This document shows positions 1 to 8,617 of a stretch of 64,000 nucleotides of DNA, piece after piece. The stretch comes from JAJFUE01 sp039683515. GTDB taxonomy: Bacteria > Sumerlaeota > Sumerlaeia > MVZB01. Made by a program: the position numbers and the translations under genes. The stretch is from the NCBI GenBank assembly GCA_039683515.1, contig JBDKRG010000054.1:13337-77336 (forward strand), written 5' to 3'. Position 1 is the stretch's first letter, and every line of letters starts with the position of its first letter. Below the pieces are notes generated by a model that did no database searches, was not told the DNA's origin, and saw nothing but the letters and a program-made list of their open reading frames with translations.

Positions 1-174
1 CACGCCCAGCGCTTCATGGACGGCTTCGAGAGCGACGTCAAGTTCGACGTCATCAAGGGCGAGGTCTACGAAGAGGTCCCGGTCAACAAGTTCGTCTTCA
101 AGCTGACGACGCTGCCGCTCGGCGACGAGGCGAAGAAGAAGCCGGCCGAGGCCCGCGTCGCCAGCGCCCGTTAA
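1..174 (+). CDS. type IV pilus assembly protein PilN-like, C-terminal end only
   Basis: The first 57 codons of the window are open in frame 1 and end at TAA 172-174. The start lies outside the window. The sequence alone (FMDGFESDVKFD, then VPVNKFVFKLTTLPL) is not diagnostic. The call rests on position: the next genes are a PilO-like protein, a PilP-position protein and the secretin, the usual pilMNOPQ order, which makes this the pilN position. PilN is a bitopic inner-membrane protein that pairs with PilO in the alignment complex of the pilus machine. The charged tail (DEAKKKPAEARVASAR) is unstructured. It could be another pilus accessory protein. Confidence 0.6.
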   Translation, partial: HAQRFMDGFESDVKFDVIKGEVYEEVPVNKFVFKLTTLPLGDEAKKKPAEARVASAR

Positions 175-210
175 CCGTCGATCACTCTGTGAATCGGGAG
201 AAAGCACCAC

Positions 211-762
211 ATGTTCAGTGAATCCCAGAAATCCAAGCTCCTCATGACCGGCTTCGTCGGCGTCGTCGGGCTCATCCTCATCGCGTTCTTCCACTTCATG
301 TACGGCCGCGGCATCATCGCCCAGAACGAGACCTCCCGCGCCGACTACGAGAAGAAGCTCGAGGTGGCCAGGGCCGACCTCAAGCAGATCAGCGAGCTGG
401 CCGGCCAGAAGCAGGAACTCGAGCGCCAGGCGCAGATGATCGCCAAGGTCACCCAGCGGCTCCCGTCCAGCCCCGACGCCCCCGGCTTCCTCAACGCGCT
501 GCTGACCACGCTGACCACGACCGGCATCGTCCAGGACGAGGTCACCCCCGCCGACAACGACGTCCGCCCTCTCTATACCGAGATCCCCTACTCGATCAAG
601 GCCCACGGCCGCTACCACGCGATCGGCCAGCTGCTGACCCTGATCGAACAGAACCCCGAGCGTTTCATGCGCGTGAAGAACCTTCAGATCACCAACGACA
701 TGAACCGGCCGTCGATCCATCCGGTGACGATGGACGTGACGACCTTTATGTTCAACCAGTGA
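211..762 (+). CDS. pilO: type IV pilus assembly protein PilO-like
   Basis: A protein of 183 residues with the PilO layout: a short cytoplasmic start, one membrane helix at about residues 11-30, a periplasmic coiled coil at about 45-80 rich in K, E and Q, and a small alpha/beta C-terminal domain. PilO forms a heterodimer with PilN and links the cytoplasmic ATPase/PilM ring to PilP and the secretin. The region from SSPDAPGFLNALL to RFMRVKNLQI (about residues 86-158) follows the PilO pattern of paired ferredoxin-like halves (YHAIGQLLTLIEQNPERFMRV). The gene begins 36 bases after the previous stop, with GGGAG ten bases before the ATG. It belongs to one operon with the genes on both sides. Confidence 0.8.
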   Translation: MFSESQKSKLLMTGFVGVVGLILIAFFHFMYGRGIIAQNETSRADYEKKLEVARADLKQISELAGQKQELERQAQMIAKVTQRLPSSPDAPGFLNALLTTLTTTGIVQDEVTPADNDVRPLYTEIPYSIKAHGRYHAIGQLLTLIEQNPERFMRVKNLQITNDMNRPSIHPVTMDVTTFMFNQ

Positions 763-782
763 TCGAGGCCCAAAGGAGCTGG

Positions 783-1667
783 ATGATGTTCGCCAAAAAC
801 AAACTTCGGCTATTGACGGCGGCGGCGCTGCTGGCGTGCGCGGCCGGGCCGGCCGGCGCCCAGTCGGCGTGGCAGGCCCTGGCGCGGGTCGTCGCGCCCA
901 AGAGCCAGCAGGCCAAGCCCGCCCAGCCGGCCCAGGAAAAGAAGCCGGTGATCGCCCTCGTCTCCGATCCGTCGGTCGGCGTCAAGCACGGCGTCGAGGG
1001 GGTCAAGCCCAACGCCGAGCTCGCCGCGCTGCAGGTGCGCAGCGCGATCTCCCAGATCGGCAACAAGCTGCCGAACCTCGCCCCGACGCTCCGTTTCGGC
1101 TCCGAAATGGAGGAGACGACCGTCACGCTCGCCGTCAACCTGTTCGAGAAGCCCGAAATCCGCAAGCTCCTGGGCGATTCGCCCCGGTTCGTCTACGACC
1201 CGTCCGGCAAGCCCGACCCGATGGTCGTGCCGTGGGTCCGCCGCGCCGCGATCTTCAAGGAACTCATCGCCAGGGCCGACGCGGCCGCGGCGCAGGGCCA
1301 GATCGACCAGGCCGTGGCCACCTACCAGCAGATCCTCGATATGAACGACCCGCGCTTCAACCTGGCCGTCCAGAAGAAGCTCGCCGAGCTCAACGTCGCC
1401 GCCAGCAAGATCATGGTGGCCCAGGCCCAGCAGGTCGCCAACGAAAAAGTCGAGCTGCCCGGCTGGGTCCACGACAACACGACCGGCGTGCTGTTCGAGA
1501 AAAACAACGGCGCGAAGAACGCCCTGTGCCTCGTCGGCGAATACATGCTGCGCATCGGCGAGCCGGTGCCCAACTACCCGGAAGTCACGGTGGCCGCGAT
1601 CGCCGAAAAGTCGGTCACGTACCGCTACCGCAACCATGATTTTAGCGTTGAACTGAACAATCAATGA
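783..1667 (+). CDS. periplasmic protein in the PilP position of the pilus operon
   Basis: The frame is open from a GTG at 759 inside pilO, but ATG 783 is preferred because AAAGGAG lies at 771-777 and the protein then starts with a clean signal peptide (MMFAKNKLRLL, a hydrophobic run, AGA-Q cleavage near residue 27). The mature 294-residue precursor has a Q/P/A-rich linker, a helical part near residues 160-205 that looks like one TPR hairpin (IDQAVATYQQILDMNDPRF), and a C-terminal beta-rich part (NALCLVGEYMLRIGEPVPNYPEVTVAAIAEKSVTYRYRN, given here by its key segments LVGEYMLRIG and SVTYRYR) that resembles the small beta barrel of PilP/GspC proteins. Inference: it connects PilNO with the secretin. 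It is longer than typical PilP and is not a lipoprotein. Confidence 0.6.
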   Translation: MMFAKNKLRLLTAAALLACAAGPAGAQSAWQALARVVAPKSQQAKPAQPAQEKKPVIALVSDPSVGVKHGVEGVKPNAELAALQVRSAISQIGNKLPNLAPTLRFGSEMEETTVTLAVNLFEKPEIRKLLGDSPRFVYDPSGKPDPMVVPWVRRAAIFKELIARADAAAAQGQIDQAVATYQQILDMNDPRFNLAVQKKLAELNVAASKIMVAQAQQVANEKVELPGWVHDNTTGVLFEKNNGAKNALCLVGEYMLRIGEPVPNYPEVTVAAIAEKSVTYRYRNHDFSVELNNQ

Positions 1668-1755
1668 TTGGAAGGGGCCGGCGCCGGGTTCACCCGCGCG
1701 GCAAGTCGAACCTGTCAAGCACGATGGACCGGTGCTAGTGCGGAAGGAGTCAGGG

Positions 1756-3384
1756 ATGTTTACGAGTATAGGCAAAGGATTGCGAATCGGGGCGCTGATC
1801 GCGCTGCTGGCGATCTCCTCGGCGTGGGCCCAGGACGGAGCGCTCGGTGGGGACACCGGGACGACCGTCCCGCTCCTCATGATCAACCAGGACAGCAAGT
1901 CGTCCTCGCTCGACTCGGCCGAGCGCATCCAGGTGACGTTCGGCGAGTCCGAAAAGGACCTGCTGACGCGCGAGGCGGTCCAGAAGCTCGAGGCCCCCAT
2001 CGAATCGCTCGAATTCTCCAACGCCGACCTGCGCAACGTCATCCGCATCATCGGCGAACGCCTCAACATCAACTTCATTTTCGACGCCAACGACATCAAC
2101 GGCAACATCACGCTGCGGCTGCGCAACATCCGCCTGCGTGACGCGCTCGATTCCATCCTCAAGACCCGCAAGCTGGCGATCATCGTCGACCCCAGCGGCA
2201 TCTTCCGCATCGTCCCGCAGGAACAGATCAACCGCAAGACGATCGAGACCCGCACCGAGGTCATCCAGCTCAACTGGATCCGCGCCGAGGACGTCGCCAA
2301 GACGATGAAGCCGTTCCTCAGCTCCGACACCGAGGGCCGGCTCGTGCCCAACACCGAGTCCAACAGCGTCATCATCACCGACGTCCCGCCGCAGATCGAG
2401 GTCGTCCGCAAGCTGATCAAGCAGATCGACGTCCCCGAGCGCCAGGTCATGATCGAGGCCCGCCTCGTCGACATCAACATCGGCGCCCTCAAGGACTTCC
2501 AGACCGACATCTCCGTCAGCAAGCTCAACGACCCGCGGGACTGGCAGACCGGTGTGCCCTACCAGGACGAGAACAACGAAACGAAGTACGCCACCATCCC
2601 GCTGCAGGACACCCTCGGCGTCGTCGACAACCTGCTCGAAGGCGCCTCCGTCAAGGGCGGCGTCGGCACGGTCGCGCTCGGCGACACCATCAGCATCCTC
2701 GGCGAGCGCTATAACCTCAACGCCGTCTTCACGGCCCTCGAGACCCGCCAGATCGTCCAGGTCCTGGCCAACCCCAAGGTCTCCACGCTCAACAACCTCA
2801 AGGCCGTCATCGACATCACCAAGAAGATCCCCTATACCAACGCCAACAACGACGCCGGCGGGCAGACGACCGTCATGGTCGAGTTCCAGGACAGCGGCAT
2901 CAAGATCGGCGTCACCCCCAACATCACCCCCAACGGCTTCGTCCGCATGAACATCGATCTGTCGCAGAAGCTCGACCGCGGCCGCGCCGCCACGGCCACC
3001 TCCTTGAACCCGATGCCGGCGCACCTGATCGACGAGCGCAACGCCACGACCAACGTCATCGTCTCCTCGGGCGCCACGGCCGTCCTCGGCGGCCTGCGCC
3101 AGCTCGACACCAGCGAGCGCGTCGACGGCGTCCCCTGGCTGCACCGCGTCCCCGTCCTCGGCTGGCTGTTCAAGAACAAGAACTTCGACCAGAGCAAGGT
3201 CGACCTGCTGCTCATGATGACCCCCACGATCGTCGACGAGAACCAGCGGCTGACCGACAAGGAGAAGTCCTACTACGGCAAGATCGACACCGAGTGGAAG
3301 CTTCCCGACTACATGATGGACGACGTCGCCAACCAGGACGACCTGAGCAAGCAGGACGGCGTCAAGAAAAACGAAAAGAAGTAA
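1756..3384 (+). CDS. pilQ: type IV pilus secretin PilQ
   Basis: The outer-membrane secretin through which the pilus passes. ATG 1756 is chosen over the upstream frame because GGAAGGAG sits at 1742-1749 and a signal peptide follows (LRIGALIALLAISSAWA). In the 542-residue protein an STN-type domain lies at about residues 84-155 (SLEFSNADLRNVIRIIGERL), an N1-type secretin domain at about 165-235 (NTESNSVIITDVPPQIEVV) and the secretin barrel domain at about 240-500, with the typical segments LANPKVSTLNN and VPVLGWLFKNK. AMIN domains seen in some PilQ proteins are absent, so it is a short form. It is the last gene of the pilus operon; a strong terminator follows at 3421. The C-terminal tail is charged. 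Confidence 0.92.
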   Translation: MFTSIGKGLRIGALIALLAISSAWAQDGALGGDTGTTVPLLMINQDSKSSSLDSAERIQVTFGESEKDLLTREAVQKLEAPIESLEFSNADLRNVIRIIGERLNINFIFDANDINGNITLRLRNIRLRDALDSILKTRKLAIIVDPSGIFRIVPQEQINRKTIETRTEVIQLNWIRAEDVAKTMKPFLSSDTEGRLVPNTESNSVIITDVPPQIEVVRKLIKQIDVPERQVMIEARLVDINIGALKDFQTDISVSKLNDPRDWQTGVPYQDENNETKYATIPLQDTLGVVDNLLEGASVKGGVGTVALGDTISILGERYNLNAVFTALETRQIVQVLANPKVSTLNNLKAVIDITKKIPYTNANNDAGGQTTVMVEFQDSGIKIGVTPNITPNGFVRMNIDLSQKLDRGRAATATSLNPMPAHLIDERNATTNVIVSSGATAVLGGLRQLDTSERVDGVPWLHRVPVLGWLFKNKNFDQSKVDLLLMMTPTIVDENQRLTDKEKSYYGKIDTEWKLPDYMMDDVANQDDLSKQDGVKKNEKK

Positions 3385-3420
3385 GACTCGTAGATCCTTT
3401 CCTTCTGCTGCCTTCCCATG

Positions 3421-3454
3421 GGGCTCTCGACCGCACGAGAGCCCCCCTTTTTTT
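3421..3454 (+). terminator. intrinsic terminator after pilQ
   Basis: Perfect 8-bp stem GGGCTCTC/GAGAGCCC with an 8-base loop, followed by CCC and eight T. It lies 37 bases after the pilQ stop codon. Confidence 0.9.
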
Positions 3455-3581
3455 GATTGCGGATTGCGGATTTTGGATCGCGGAATCACCCTGAGGCCGA
3501 TCGGTCCCCTGCTTCGATGAAAATCCCCACGACCCGGCCGAATTCGGCAATCCGCAATCCGAAGTCCGCAATCCGAAATTC
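3455..3581. repeat. inverted ATTGCGG-type repeat arrays
   Basis: A short array of GATTGCGGATTGCGGATT type at 3455-3486 is followed after about 55 bases by the same motif in the opposite orientation at 3541-3581 (CGGCAATCCGCAATCC). The two can fold back on each other. The same pairing is seen at 52674-52808, and single copies occur at 17634 and 31420. Confidence 0.8.
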
Positions 3582-3667
3582 CTCCGGGCCAAACTATTTC
3601 TTCCCTTTAGGGTTCATATTTAAGATGATTCTATCTGAACTTCAAAGTGCGAGAAAGGATACTGCAC

Positions 3668-5353
3668 ATGCGCCGTTATGCGATTGCGACCCTTCTGGCC
3701 GGCATGGCCCTGCTTACGTTTGGTTGCGGCAAGCCGAGCCAGCAGGCCGGCACCACAACGACCGGGGGCGCGCCTGAGCCGCCCAAAATCGAGCTGCGCG
3801 CGGCCCAGCCGATCGACATCCCCGCCTCCGTCCTCCCCGAGGGCAAAGTGCCCGTTTACCTGCGCGTGCGCGATCCGCAACAGACCGTCGCGCGCCTCGG
3901 CGAGTGGACCTCGGCCACCCAGCCGACGATGACCCCGCAGGCGCTCGCCCAGAACATCGAGGGCGCGGGCGTTCCGCTGAGCAAGTTCGAGCCGGGCAAG
4001 AACGCGCTCGGGGCCGTCTGGCCGGCGCCGAACGGGACCCGCGTCGGCGGCCTCCTGCCGCTGGCGGCCGGAACCGACGTTTCGCAGCTTGGCATCCAGA
4101 CCGAGCCGCTCCCGGCCGGCGGCCTGCTGTTCGGGGCCGACCCGAGCGGCCAGGGCATCCAGCAGGTCAAGTCGGTCAGCGAGGACCTCGTCAAGATGCA
4201 GCAGGCGCCGATGAGCTCGGACGTCGAGCTCGGCGTCGACGTCAAGGGCCAGTGGGCGATCTACGGCCCGATGGCGCGCATGATGCTGCCCGGCATGCTT
4301 GCCTCCATGCAGCAGGCGGGCCCGCAGATGCCCCAGGGCATCCAGGCCATCGTCAACGCGTATCTCACCATCGGGATGGACCTGCTCGACCAGACGAAGA
4401 GCGTCACGCTGCGCGCCAATTTCGACAAGGAAGCCGTCGAGCTTTCGTTCGTGCTCGAGGGCGATGCCGGCACCACGCTGACGGCGGCCCTCGGCAAGGA
4501 TCCGGTCGCCGCACCCGAGCTGACGCAGTACCTCGGCAAAAACCAGACCGTCGGCCAGTTCGAGATCCGCGACATGGCCAAGCTCAACGAGACCGTGATC
4601 AATTATCTGGCCATGATGATGCCGAACGAACCGGACGCCGCCGCGAAAATCCGCGAGCAGTTCGCCGGCTCCGAAAAGATCGGCGCCATGCATATCGGCG
4701 TCGGCATGACGATGGCCCCCGACGGCCCCATGCGCGCCGAATACGTGATGGTCGTCGACAACCCTGACGCCTTGATGCAGTTCATGCGCGAAAAGATGGG
4801 CGCCATCAACAGCGGCCCGCTCCACGATTTCTACAAGTCGCTCGACATGGAGATCAGCATCACGACCCAGCCGCTCACCCGCCAATACAAGGGCCTGACG
4901 ATCGAAGGCTACACGATGAGCCTCAAGCCGGGTCCCAACGCCACGGAGGCTGACCGCGCCATGGCGGCCAAGATGTTCCCCGGCGACATGCCGATCGAGT
5001 CCGTCCAGCTCGGCAAATACGTCCTGGCGTCCGTCGGCCAGAAGGTCGACGGCGTCGTCGACCGGCTGCTCAGCCCCGAGGCGGGCGCACCGGTCGAAGC
5101 GGTCAAGGCGTTCCCGGCCGGCGCCATGTTCTACATCAATTACGACGTGATCGGTTATATGCGGGGCATCAGCGAGGCGATGCCGAACATGTCCAGGCTG
5201 AGCCTTCCCGAGAACGCGCCCCCGCTCCTGATCGCCGGCTATCACCAGCAGGGCAAGGCCTATTACATCCTGCGCATCCCGCGCGGTTTCGTGACCGCCA
5301 TCGGCAGGATGAACGAGGCCGAGGCGGCCCCGGCGGAAACCCCCGCCCAGTGA
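3668..5353 (+). CDS. predicted lipoprotein of unknown function
   Basis: I do not recognise the family. ATG 3668 is chosen over a GTG at 3647 because AAAGGA lies at 3654-3659. The 561-residue product starts with a lipoprotein-type signal, positively charged RR, a hydrophobic stretch and LTFGC with Cys20 as the likely lipidated residue; the residue three before the cysteine is not the usual Leu, so the lipobox is imperfect. A Thr/Gly/Pro linker follows. The rest is soluble, mixed alpha/beta, with a repeated pattern of long amphipathic helices (MAKLNETVINYLAMMMP, PDALMQFMREKMGAINS). It stands alone between two terminators. It is probably anchored in the outer or inner membrane facing the periplasm; no catalytic motif is visible. 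Confidence 0.85.
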   Translation: MRRYAIATLLAGMALLTFGCGKPSQQAGTTTTGGAPEPPKIELRAAQPIDIPASVLPEGKVPVYLRVRDPQQTVARLGEWTSATQPTMTPQALAQNIEGAGVPLSKFEPGKNALGAVWPAPNGTRVGGLLPLAAGTDVSQLGIQTEPLPAGGLLFGADPSGQGIQQVKSVSEDLVKMQQAPMSSDVELGVDVKGQWAIYGPMARMMLPGMLASMQQAGPQMPQGIQAIVNAYLTIGMDLLDQTKSVTLRANFDKEAVELSFVLEGDAGTTLTAALGKDPVAAPELTQYLGKNQTVGQFEIRDMAKLNETVINYLAMMMPNEPDAAAKIREQFAGSEKIGAMHIGVGMTMAPDGPMRAEYVMVVDNPDALMQFMREKMGAINSGPLHDFYKSLDMEISITTQPLTRQYKGLTIEGYTMSLKPGPNATEADRAMAAKMFPGDMPIESVQLGKYVLASVGQKVDGVVDRLLSPEAGAPVEAVKAFPAGAMFYINYDVIGYMRGISEAMPNMSRLSLPENAPPLLIAGYHQQGKAYYILRIPRGFVTAIGRMNEAEAAPAETPAQ

Positions 5354-5376
5354 TTGAATGGCGGATTGACAAAAAA

Positions 5377-5406
5377 GGCGGCCCCGTCAATGGGCCGCCT
5401 TTTTTT
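5377..5406 (+). terminator. intrinsic terminator
   Basis: Stem GGCGGCCC/GGGCCGCC with a 7-base loop and seven T, 23 bases after the lipoprotein stop. A run of six A precedes the stem, so it could also act on the other strand. Confidence 0.92.
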
Positions 5407-5481
5407 GTCCTGATCGAAACCCGGGCCTCGCGCAAAAAACGAGAACGCGCCCCCTCGCCGTCCCCCCTCAAGCACTCGCTG

Positions 5482-5650
5482 ATGAACCGCCCATCCCATT
5501 AACCCCGCGATTCATCGCGGGGTTTTAAGCAACCCTTTCCCACGGAAACCGTTTCAACGGTTTCCCCCGCATTTCCCAAAGTTTATTTTTCCGCAAGTGT
5601 CTTAAGGGTTGCCAAGGGAATACCCAACCCCGAATCTTTTCTGTTGTGTT
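5482..5650. repeat. composite dispersed palindromic repeat, full copy
   Basis: Three parts follow one another: hairpin CCCCGCGATTCATCGCGGGG at 5503-5522, hairpin GGAAACCGTTTCAACGGTTTCC near 5544-5565, and a tail from CATTTCCCAAAG to GGGAATACCCAA. The first two parts recur at 56877-56960, the first part at 20012-20345 (split by an insertion) and the tail at 63890-63945. All copies read in the same direction. It holds no reading frame and no gene. Confidence 0.85.
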
Positions 5651-5929
5651 TTCCCTCAACAGGCCCAACCCGCCCGAAGGAACTAGAAACTAGATAACTA
5701 GAAACTTATAAAATATGTTATTATATTATACGCGTCTCGCGAGCTTTCGAATACCGGTAACTCCGCCCGTGGCCGAGGCGATCGACCTTTTCGCCCGCCT
5801 CACCGCAATCCATTCCGTCGCCGCTTCGGCTGACCCCCGAATTTTGGTCCCTTAGGTCCCTTTCGTCCCTTAGACCCTTTCAGCCCGGCTCCCGTTCCGG
5901 CGGTTTCCCCCTGCGTCGGCCCTGCTGTT
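5651..5929. repeat. gene-free region with GAAACTAG and GGTCCCTT repeats
   Basis: AT-richer spacer after the composite repeat. It contains a GAACTAGAAACTAG array at 5681-5716 and a GGTCCCTTAGGTCCCTTTCG array at 5845-5880. The same two arrays, in the same order and at similar distance, occur at 35515-35650. No gene was found. Confidence 0.7.
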
Positions 5930-7165
5930 TTATTCCGAATGCGAACGGCTGATCGCGCCTTTTAATTCCATGATCACTTCATGAAGCAGGCGCTGCTTGA
6001 GGCGGCGGGCGGCTTCGTCGCCCAGCGGCTCGGTCTCGAACAGCTCGTCGAAGCGCTTGCCCAGCCGCTCGATCATCGGCCCTACCTCGGCGGCGGCGAC
6101 CGCCGTGCGGTAGGCGGCCACTTCGGCCTCGACGATCGTCCACGCGCGCTCGGCCGCGCACGAGCGCCGCTCGCGGTTGCGCGCGACGATCTCTTCCATG
6201 TGTTCGATGTCGAAAATCCGGATCCCCTTGACGAGGCCCAACCCCGGATCCAATATGCGCGGCACGGCGGCGTCGACCATGCAGATCGGCCGCGGCGCGT
6301 CCCCGCCGCCCATCGCCTTTTCCCACAGCGCCCGGCTGACGATCAGCGCCGGCGCGGCCGCCGCGCCGAGCACGAAATCCACCTCGGGCAGCACGCGCCC
6401 GAGCTCCTCGATCGGGATCGCCTCGCCGCCGAGCTCGCTCGCCAGCGGCGCGGCGTGGGCGAGCGTCCGGTTGACGATCAGCAGCCGCCCCGGCCGCCGC
6501 TCCGCGATGGCGCGCGCCGCCACCGAGCCGATCGCCCCCGAGCCGATCAGCATGCAGACGCGCCCCTCGAGCCCGCCCAGGACTTCCTCCCCCTTCAGGA
6601 CCGCCGCCTTGCCGACGTCGAGCGTGCCGACGTTCAGGTCGGTCTCCGTGCGGATGCGCTTGGCGGTGTGCAGCGCCGCTTCCATGACGCGCGACAGGTC
6701 GGCCCCGCAGCACTTCGCGTCGCGGCTTGCCTGGTAGGCCTCGCGCAGCTGCCGCTTGATCTGGTTCTCGCCGAGGATCATCGAGTCGAGCCCCGCGCCG
6801 ACCGCGAACAGGTGGCGCACCGCGTCCATCCCCTTGTGCTGGAGGGGCTCGGCCGCGGCCGCCTCGGCCGCGGCGGCGAGGCTCATGAGCGCCGCGTGCA
6901 ATTCCTTTTCGAAATGCGGCCGCGCGCTGAAGGCGTAGATCTCGGTCCGGTTGCAGGTCGACAGGATGAGGAGCTGTTCGCCGAGCGTTTCATGGAGCCG
7001 TTCCAGCTCGGCCGCGTAGCGGTTCGGCGCCAGCGCAAAGCGCTCGCGCAGCGCCAGCGTGGCGGTCTGGTGATTGTGCCCGCACACATACAGCCGCGGC
7101 CGCCGCGCGGATTTGCCCGCGGCTGCGGCGGTCGGCTGGAGCGGTGACTTCTCGGCTAAATTCAT
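5930..7165 (-). CDS. hemA: glutamyl-tRNA reductase
   Basis: First committed enzyme of C5-type tetrapyrrole synthesis: reduces Glu-tRNA(Glu) with NADPH to glutamate-1-semialdehyde. The 411-residue length is normal. An N-terminal catalytic domain carries LSTCNRTEIYA with the nucleophile Cys71 and GLDSMILGENQI; an NADPH-binding Rossmann domain has LIGSGAIGSVAARAIAE and LLIVNRT; a C-terminal dimerisation helix follows. The first 23 residues are a Pro/Ala-rich extension before the conserved start (RLYVCGHNHQTA). Its ATG overlaps the TGA of hemY by four bases (ATGA), so translation is coupled. It is the last gene of the leftward hem operon. No hemL, hemB or hemC lies nearby. Confidence 0.96.
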   Translation of the reverse strand: MNLAEKSPLQPTAAAAGKSARRPRLYVCGHNHQTATLALRERFALAPNRYAAELERLHETLGEQLLILSTCNRTEIYAFSARPHFEKELHAALMSLAAAAEAAAAEPLQHKGMDAVRHLFAVGAGLDSMILGENQIKRQLREAYQASRDAKCCGADLSRVMEAALHTAKRIRTETDLNVGTLDVGKAAVLKGEEVLGGLEGRVCMLIGSGAIGSVAARAIAERRPGRLLIVNRTLAHAAPLASELGGEAIPIEELGRVLPEVDFVLGAAAAPALIVSRALWEKAMGGGDAPRPICMVDAAVPRILDPGLGLVKGIRIFDIEHMEEIVARNRERRSCAAERAWTIVEAEVAAYRTAVAAAEVGPMIERLGKRFDELFETEPLGDEAARRLKQRLLHEVIMELKGAISRSHSE

Positions 7166-8562
7166 TTCTCGACGGTTTCCGTGATGTGCGGGAGGCGCCC
7201 GAGCAGCTCCCGGCTCAGCCCATGAGTATACTCGATGCGGTCCGCGATTGCGACCCCTCCGCGCCAGTTGCCGACGAGGTGCAGTCCCGGCCGCCGCGCC
7301 TCGGCGGCCTCGATCTGGCGCAGCCGCTCGCCGTGGTCCATCCGGTACTGCGGGATGGCGCGCGGCCAGCGCTCGATGAAAACCGACCTGGGCTCGCCCC
7401 GCCAGCCGATCGCCGTCCTCAGATCGCGCTTGACCAGCCCGATCAATTCATCGTCGGCCAGGTCCGCGGCGGCCGGGTCGAGGTCCCCCCCGATGAAGAT
7501 CGTCATCGTGGCGCATCCCTGCGGCGCCCGCCCCGGCAGGAAGTTCGAGTTCACGATCGCGCCCAGGATGCGCACCCCCTCGCCGCGCGGCACCAGGAAG
7601 CCGAACCCTTCCGGCACCCGCGCCTCGCCCGCGTCGATCCCGAGGCCCATGGCTACAAGCCGATTATAGGGGAAGTGCCTCAGTACGGCCGAAACATTGC
7701 TGTCGAGCGGCTCGAGCCATTCGGACGCCTGATCGGCCTCGGCCGCGACGACCAGGTGGCGGGCCCGCCATGCCTGGCCGCTTGCGACGACGCGGAACCC
7801 CCCGTCGCCGCCGTCCTCGATCCGTTCGATGCGCGTCGATCCGTGGTAACGATCGCCGAGCTTGGCGGCCAGCGCCGCCGGCAGCCGGTCCAGCCCGTCG
7901 CGGAAGCTGACGAGCGATTTCACCCTGTTCGTAGTCCCGCCTTCAGGCGGAATTGTTTTTCTTTTTCGCCGCATGCGCTTTGCGGCCCCGACGATCAGGC
8001 TGCCGCCGTCGCGCTCCATTTCCTTCATGACCGGGAACGAGTATTGTGTCGAAATCTTCTCCGGGTCGCCCGCCCACACCCCGCTGACCATCGGCGTGAT
8101 CAGGTTGCGCAGCCATCCGGAGCCGAGACGGCGGCGAACAAAATCGGCGACCGTCTCGTCATCGGGATTGCATTTGACGAACGGCTCGGCCAGGAGCGCG
8201 AGCTTGTCGCGCAGCGGGAGGAGCGGCGAGGCCATGAACGCCACCGGGCCGGTCGGCACGAGGCGCAGCGCCCCCTTGAGCCACACCCAGCGCTTCTGCC
8301 GCGACAGCGGCGCGCGGATGATTTCCGGCTCGAGCCCCGCCCACTCGATCAGTTCGTTGAAGCTGGCGTGCTTGTCGAGGATCGTGTTCGGCCCGCGTTC
8401 GAAAACGAACCCGTCCTGGTGGATCGTGCCGATCACGCCGCCGGGCCTGGCGTTTTTATCGAGGACAACGACGTCCGCCCCGCCGCGCGCGAGCCACGCC
8501 CCCAAAGAGAGCCCGCTGATCCCCCCGCCGCAGATGAGAACGTCGATCTGGCGTGTAATCAT
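7162..8562 (-). CDS. hemY: protoporphyrinogen/coproporphyrinogen oxidase, FAD-dependent
   Basis: A flavoprotein of 466 residues of the HemY/HemG (PPOX) family. It oxidises protoporphyrinogen IX or coproporphyrinogen III with oxygen; sequence alone does not decide which. The FAD-binding GGGISGLSLGAWLARGG is at residues 11-27, followed by the family segments LDKNARPGGVIGT and FERGPNTIL; GNWRGGVAIADRIEYTHGLS at the end is the second FAD contact. Near residues 202-212 the protein contains IPPEGGTTNRV, encoded by a dispersed palindrome (7931-7957) that seems to have been inserted in frame in a variable loop. The gene lies between hemN and hemA; an array of GGTCCCATGAGTCC type occupies the gap to hemN. 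Confidence 0.93.
   Translation of the reverse strand: MITRQIDVLICGGGISGLSLGAWLARGGADVVVLDKNARPGGVIGTIHQDGFVFERGPNTILDKHASFNELIEWAGLEPEIIRAPLSRQKRWVWLKGALRLVPTGPVAFMASPLLPLRDKLALLAEPFVKCNPDDETVADFVRRRLGSGWLRNLITPMVSGVWAGDPEKISTQYSFPVMKEMERDGGSLIVGAAKRMRRKRKTIPPEGGTTNRVKSLVSFRDGLDRLPAALAAKLGDRYHGSTRIERIEDGGDGGFRVVASGQAWRARHLVVAAEADQASEWLEPLDSNVSAVLRHFPYNRLVAMGLGIDAGEARVPEGFGFLVPRGEGVRILGAIVNSNFLPGRAPQGCATMTIFIGGDLDPAAADLADDELIGLVKRDLRTAIGWRGEPRSVFIERWPRAIPQYRMDHGERLRQIEAAEARRPGLHLVGNWRGGVAIADRIEYTHGLSRELLGRLPHITETVEK
7931..7957. repeat. dispersed palindrome inside hemY
   Basis: CGCCTTCAGGCG-centred palindrome with the flank GTAGTCC on one side and GAATTG on the other. Read with the gene it encodes PPEGGTTN. 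Related copies lie at 10081-10103 and 16748-16776. Confidence 0.75.
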
Positions 8563-8570
8563 CGTTTCTT

Positions 8571-8617
8571 CCTATAGGTCCCATGAGTCCTATACGTCCT
8601 ATGGCCCCATGAGTGGA
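8571..8617 (+). repeat. GGTCCCTT-type array between hemN and hemY
   Basis: Degenerate array of GGTCCCATGAGTCCTATACG type, 8574-8611, filling most of the 55-base gap between the hemN stop and hemY start. It reads on the + strand like the other members of its family. Confidence 0.6.
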
